This document shows positions 61,715 through 64,000 of a stretch of 64,000 bases of DNA, piece after piece. This stretch comes from Anadara kagoshimensis (taxonomy: Eukaryota; Mollusca; Bivalvia; Arcoida; Arcidae). Positions within the stretch are counted from its first letter, which is position 1, and each line of letters starts with the position of its first letter. The notes beneath the pieces are model-generated. The model was given only the letters and a program-made list of their open reading frames with translations. It was not told where the DNA came from and ran no database searches. The position numbers were made by a program, and so were the translations under genes. Where the stretch lies: positions 52,180,700-52,244,699 of the forward strand of contig CM037871.1 of the NCBI GenBank assembly GCA_021292105.1, written 5' to 3'.

Positions 61715-61822
61715 AAAACTATTCATATATATGTTTATCAAAATATTTGTAATGTTGTATTATCGTTCCTTTTGTGTTATATATATATTGAATATGAAAT
61801 AAAGAAAATAAATATAAAAAAA
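60530..61822 (+). mobile_element. 5'-truncated L1/Tx1-like LINE inserted in an RT tail
   Basis: The direct repeat ACAATTTCTTAAA flanks it (60517-60529 and 61823-61835), as left by target-primed reverse transcription. It codes the C-terminal part of an ORF2-type protein: LTENDWKQIYKIIHLTTLNS, IEWFQYRIIHNIIATNSFLF and the zinc-binding CSFC..E..HLFWEC. Two in-frame stops lie in its first 400 bp; the last 190 codons are open (60947-61525). It ends in a (TC)n run and an A-rich tail. Confidence 0.85.
61665..61713 (+). repeat. (TC)n microsatellite in the LINE tail
   Basis: About 24 TC units between the coding end and the A-rich tail of the LINE. Confidence 0.95.
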
Positions 61823-61835
61823 ACAATTTCTTAAA

Positions 61836-62165
61836 CCAAAGTTAAAACTTTAAAATCTGACATATTAAGTTTATCACGTGAACATCCACCAGGGAAGTGA
61901 GACTAGATGTTCCAGAAGGGTAAGCGCCTTCTGATTAGACACACTCTCCACGCGTGAAATAAACATTTACAATAAAAGGATCGTGAAACTAACCATTTGA
62001 CGCCATATATACAGTAGATACAGATACGTCATGTTTTCAACAATATTGTGACGACGGCCAAAATGTTTTGAAGTCCATGAAAAGCCTGAGCTTGCAATTT
62101 GCCAGAGTCAATAATTTATTTATAAGCACATTGCTTCATTGTATAAAGGGAACGTTGTAGGAACA
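61836..62165 (-). repeat. RT tail, continuation after the LINE
   Basis: The tail begins at 60478 (AAACAAACATACCGATCCAT), is cut by the LINE, and resumes here with TTTATCACGTGAACATCCAC, CAGGGAAGTGAGACTAGATG and CAACAATATTGTGACGACGG. Confidence 0.75.
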
Positions 62166-62584
62166 ATATCTATCACAGCGTAGTTTCTGTAAAACAAATA
62201 CACAAACAGGGACATTGTTGGGGTACCGTAGCAGAGAGATCGAGGGCATCATCATATTGCCAAAAACTTGCGTTACTTTGTAAATATACTTACTATCATA
62301 AAATTTAAGTTGGCGCTATGATTTGTTCTTTCCGCGTCATAATCATTCTATTTAAAGTATTAAGACTAAGAGCTTATGCCGATATAAGAATGGAAAAGTG
62401 CTAGCAACAATCGTGAAAGAGTTGTGTAAAAAAAACAGACTAAAAGTTTCTAAAATAAGCTGAATAGAACATGTCAATAAAATAGTCCAAAACCTTTACC
62501 ATCTCCGGTTTGATTAGAGTTGCTCATTTAGTCAGTCATGATGACGACTAAATTACAAGTATGATGGCTCTGTGTTCAAGTTAA

Positions 62585-62810
62585 CCCTGGATATATGTGA
62601 TGTCTTATAGTTCCATGTTTCACTTTCAATTTTGAATGCACACATGGGAGTATAGCTATCTAAACAGGAGGTGTTTGTCGTTTCAGATCCTACGACCTCA
62701 TTTCCCTGGTGAAAATTCATGTGTTTAACCTAGTTTGTCAGTACTAACATTTTTACTTTGCTTTGGAATCGTCATTTGGATTCGTGTGTTTGTTTTTGAT
62801 TAACACAAAA
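62585..62810 (+). repeat. RT tail
   Basis: CCTGGATATATGTGATGTCT, AACAGGAGGTGTTTGTCGTT, CCTCATTTCCCTGGTGAAAA and GATTCGTGTGTTTGTTTTTG in plus sense. Confidence 0.75.
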
Positions 62811-63104
62811 CAAGACTATTGGCGAGAAAAATCTTTTGATCTGCATTTTTCTCTTAGACTCAGTCTTCAGTTGATACTATTACAAAACTTGTCTAATTTA
62901 AGCTCTGAAAAATAGGTCCATTGTTTGGCAAATAAACAAATCTAACATACGGTAACCACGATTTGATAATCCATAAAATTGATTAATCCACTCTACTGTA
63001 CACATCTCTCTAGTGATCTTAAACGAAAATATACTGAAGACACATGAACCATCAACAAAATATTAAGTTTTTGATTAACAACATATTTAATTTATACAGA
63101 TAAT

Positions 63105-63755
63105 ATATAAGATGACGTTCTATCGCTTCATAATCATGGATAGGGAAACTATGAATGTCATCTATCCTAGTGAACTTGAAATGAAAGATACGACTGATTT
63201 TTCCAGTTCTGTGTCCAATTTGGACTTATACCTCAGTTTTAACATACAAAAAATGCTACATTTACAGCTGTATGACAAACGTAATGACATCAATCTTTAT
63301 ATTCTCAACTTTCCTTGTCTGGTAAGCAATATAATTTTGTGTCCTGCTTATAGTATATTTGTTTTACAATTAATTCGCTATGGTAGAGCTTGTTCCCACT
63401 TTATACAACGAAGTAAGCTGCTTATAAATAAATTGTTGATGCAAGTTTATTGCAAGCAGAAATAGAAGCCCTCATAAAGCCTTATGACCATTATCACAAT
63501 ATTGTTGGTCAATTTAACGTCTCTGTATACAAAGTTACCTTGGAAACAATTGAATTCCATTGTTCCATTTTCTTTAATTCTCAATTTTGATTACACACGT
63601 GGAACTGAGCGGAAATACTTATCATTCCGGAGAACGCGTTCCCACTTTCCTAGTGGAAGTAACGTATTTAACTTGGTTTGCTAGCGGAGTTTTTTTCCTT
63701 TACTTTGGTATTGTGGTTTGTGCATGGATTAGTCTATTTGTCTTTGAGATCAAAC
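63105..63755 (+). mobile_element. Truncated reverse-transcriptase element, longest copy in the window
   Basis: It codes the region after the polymerase core: VIYPSELEMKDTTDF, SNLDLYLSF, QLYDKRNDINLYILNFPCLV, FVLQLIRYGRACSHF. This pattern (YDKR.D..F.I.NFP, QLIRY.RAC) is one I know from RT-domain proteins common in mussels and other invertebrates; I cannot say whether the element is a non-LTR or a Penelope-like one. After the coding remnant it runs into the tail (GAGAACGCGTTCCCACTTTC, TGTGCATGGATTAGTCTATT), which shows that the many tails in this window are its 3' end. Old and broken. Confidence 0.7.
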
Positions 63756-64000
63756 ATATAGTTAGATAAGTTTTATTTTGTCAAGGTCACCACTTGCTTC
63801 GTAAATTACTTTTTTTAAAAAAAAGCAAAAAACCAAAACAAATGTTTTAAAAAACAATGTACTAGAAAAGAGAGAGAAAAAACATACCGGTTTATGGTAG
63901 TTAATAATAAAAATCTAACCTTTCATGGAAAGTATGCCGATTTTTATAAGTGTTGGTTATAAAATTGTTGTTGTTGATTAGTTTTTAGCACAACTACGGG
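63756..64000. other. Non-coding end of window
   Basis: AT-rich, with A-runs; nothing recognised. Confidence 0.5.

Overview
The window looks like nuclear DNA of a mollusc, most likely a bivalve. It is AT-rich, has spliced genes with GT-AG introns, a recognisable animal C19orf12 homologue, tRNA-derived SINEs, and a very dense load of small inverted-repeat transposons and truncated retroelements. The species assignment is inference; no marker gene fixes it.

Layout. 1-7.4 kb: AT-rich flank and a 4.9 kb element (A) with arms of about 1.5 kb in inverted orientation. 7.9-10.6 kb: a three-exon C19orf12-like gene on the minus strand, with a SINE and a hAT-like MITE in its introns. 11,062-12,061 is an assembly gap of exactly 1000 N. 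12-20.6 kb: non-coding DNA with SINEs, a CACTA-type element nested in one SINE, and microsatellites. 20.9-34.3 kb: secreted gene 1, with a signal-peptide exon, an 8 kb intron holding a second long-inverted-repeat element (B, 5.0 kb), then one 5.3 kb exon. 35-45.7 kb: repeat-filled DNA including an intact-looking hammerhead ribozyme. 45.7-51.8 kb: secreted gene 2 (966 aa). 56.2-59.5 kb: secreted gene 3 (340 aa, minus strand). 60-64 kb: an L1/Tx1-like LINE tail nested in another retroelement tail, and the longest copy of that second retroelement.

The three secreted genes share one plan: a short exon coding only the signal peptide, an intron in phase 1, then a single long exon coding a cysteine-free, basic, low-complexity protein with internal repeats. 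They look like a cluster of extracellular matrix proteins (shell, byssus or similar), but I recognise no family and assign no function.

The most unusual non-coding signals are: (i) a hammerhead ribozyme with complete core in a 309-bp repeated unit, with three decayed relatives in the same window (retrozyme-like); (ii) two independent elements of about 4.9-5.0 kb with termini TAGTCC...GGACTA, 3-bp target duplications, and arms built of about 370-bp subrepeats each carrying a CCCCTACCCC box; (iii) more than 25 truncated 3' tails of one reverse-transcriptase element, which serve as dated targets for later insertions and so reveal empty sites.
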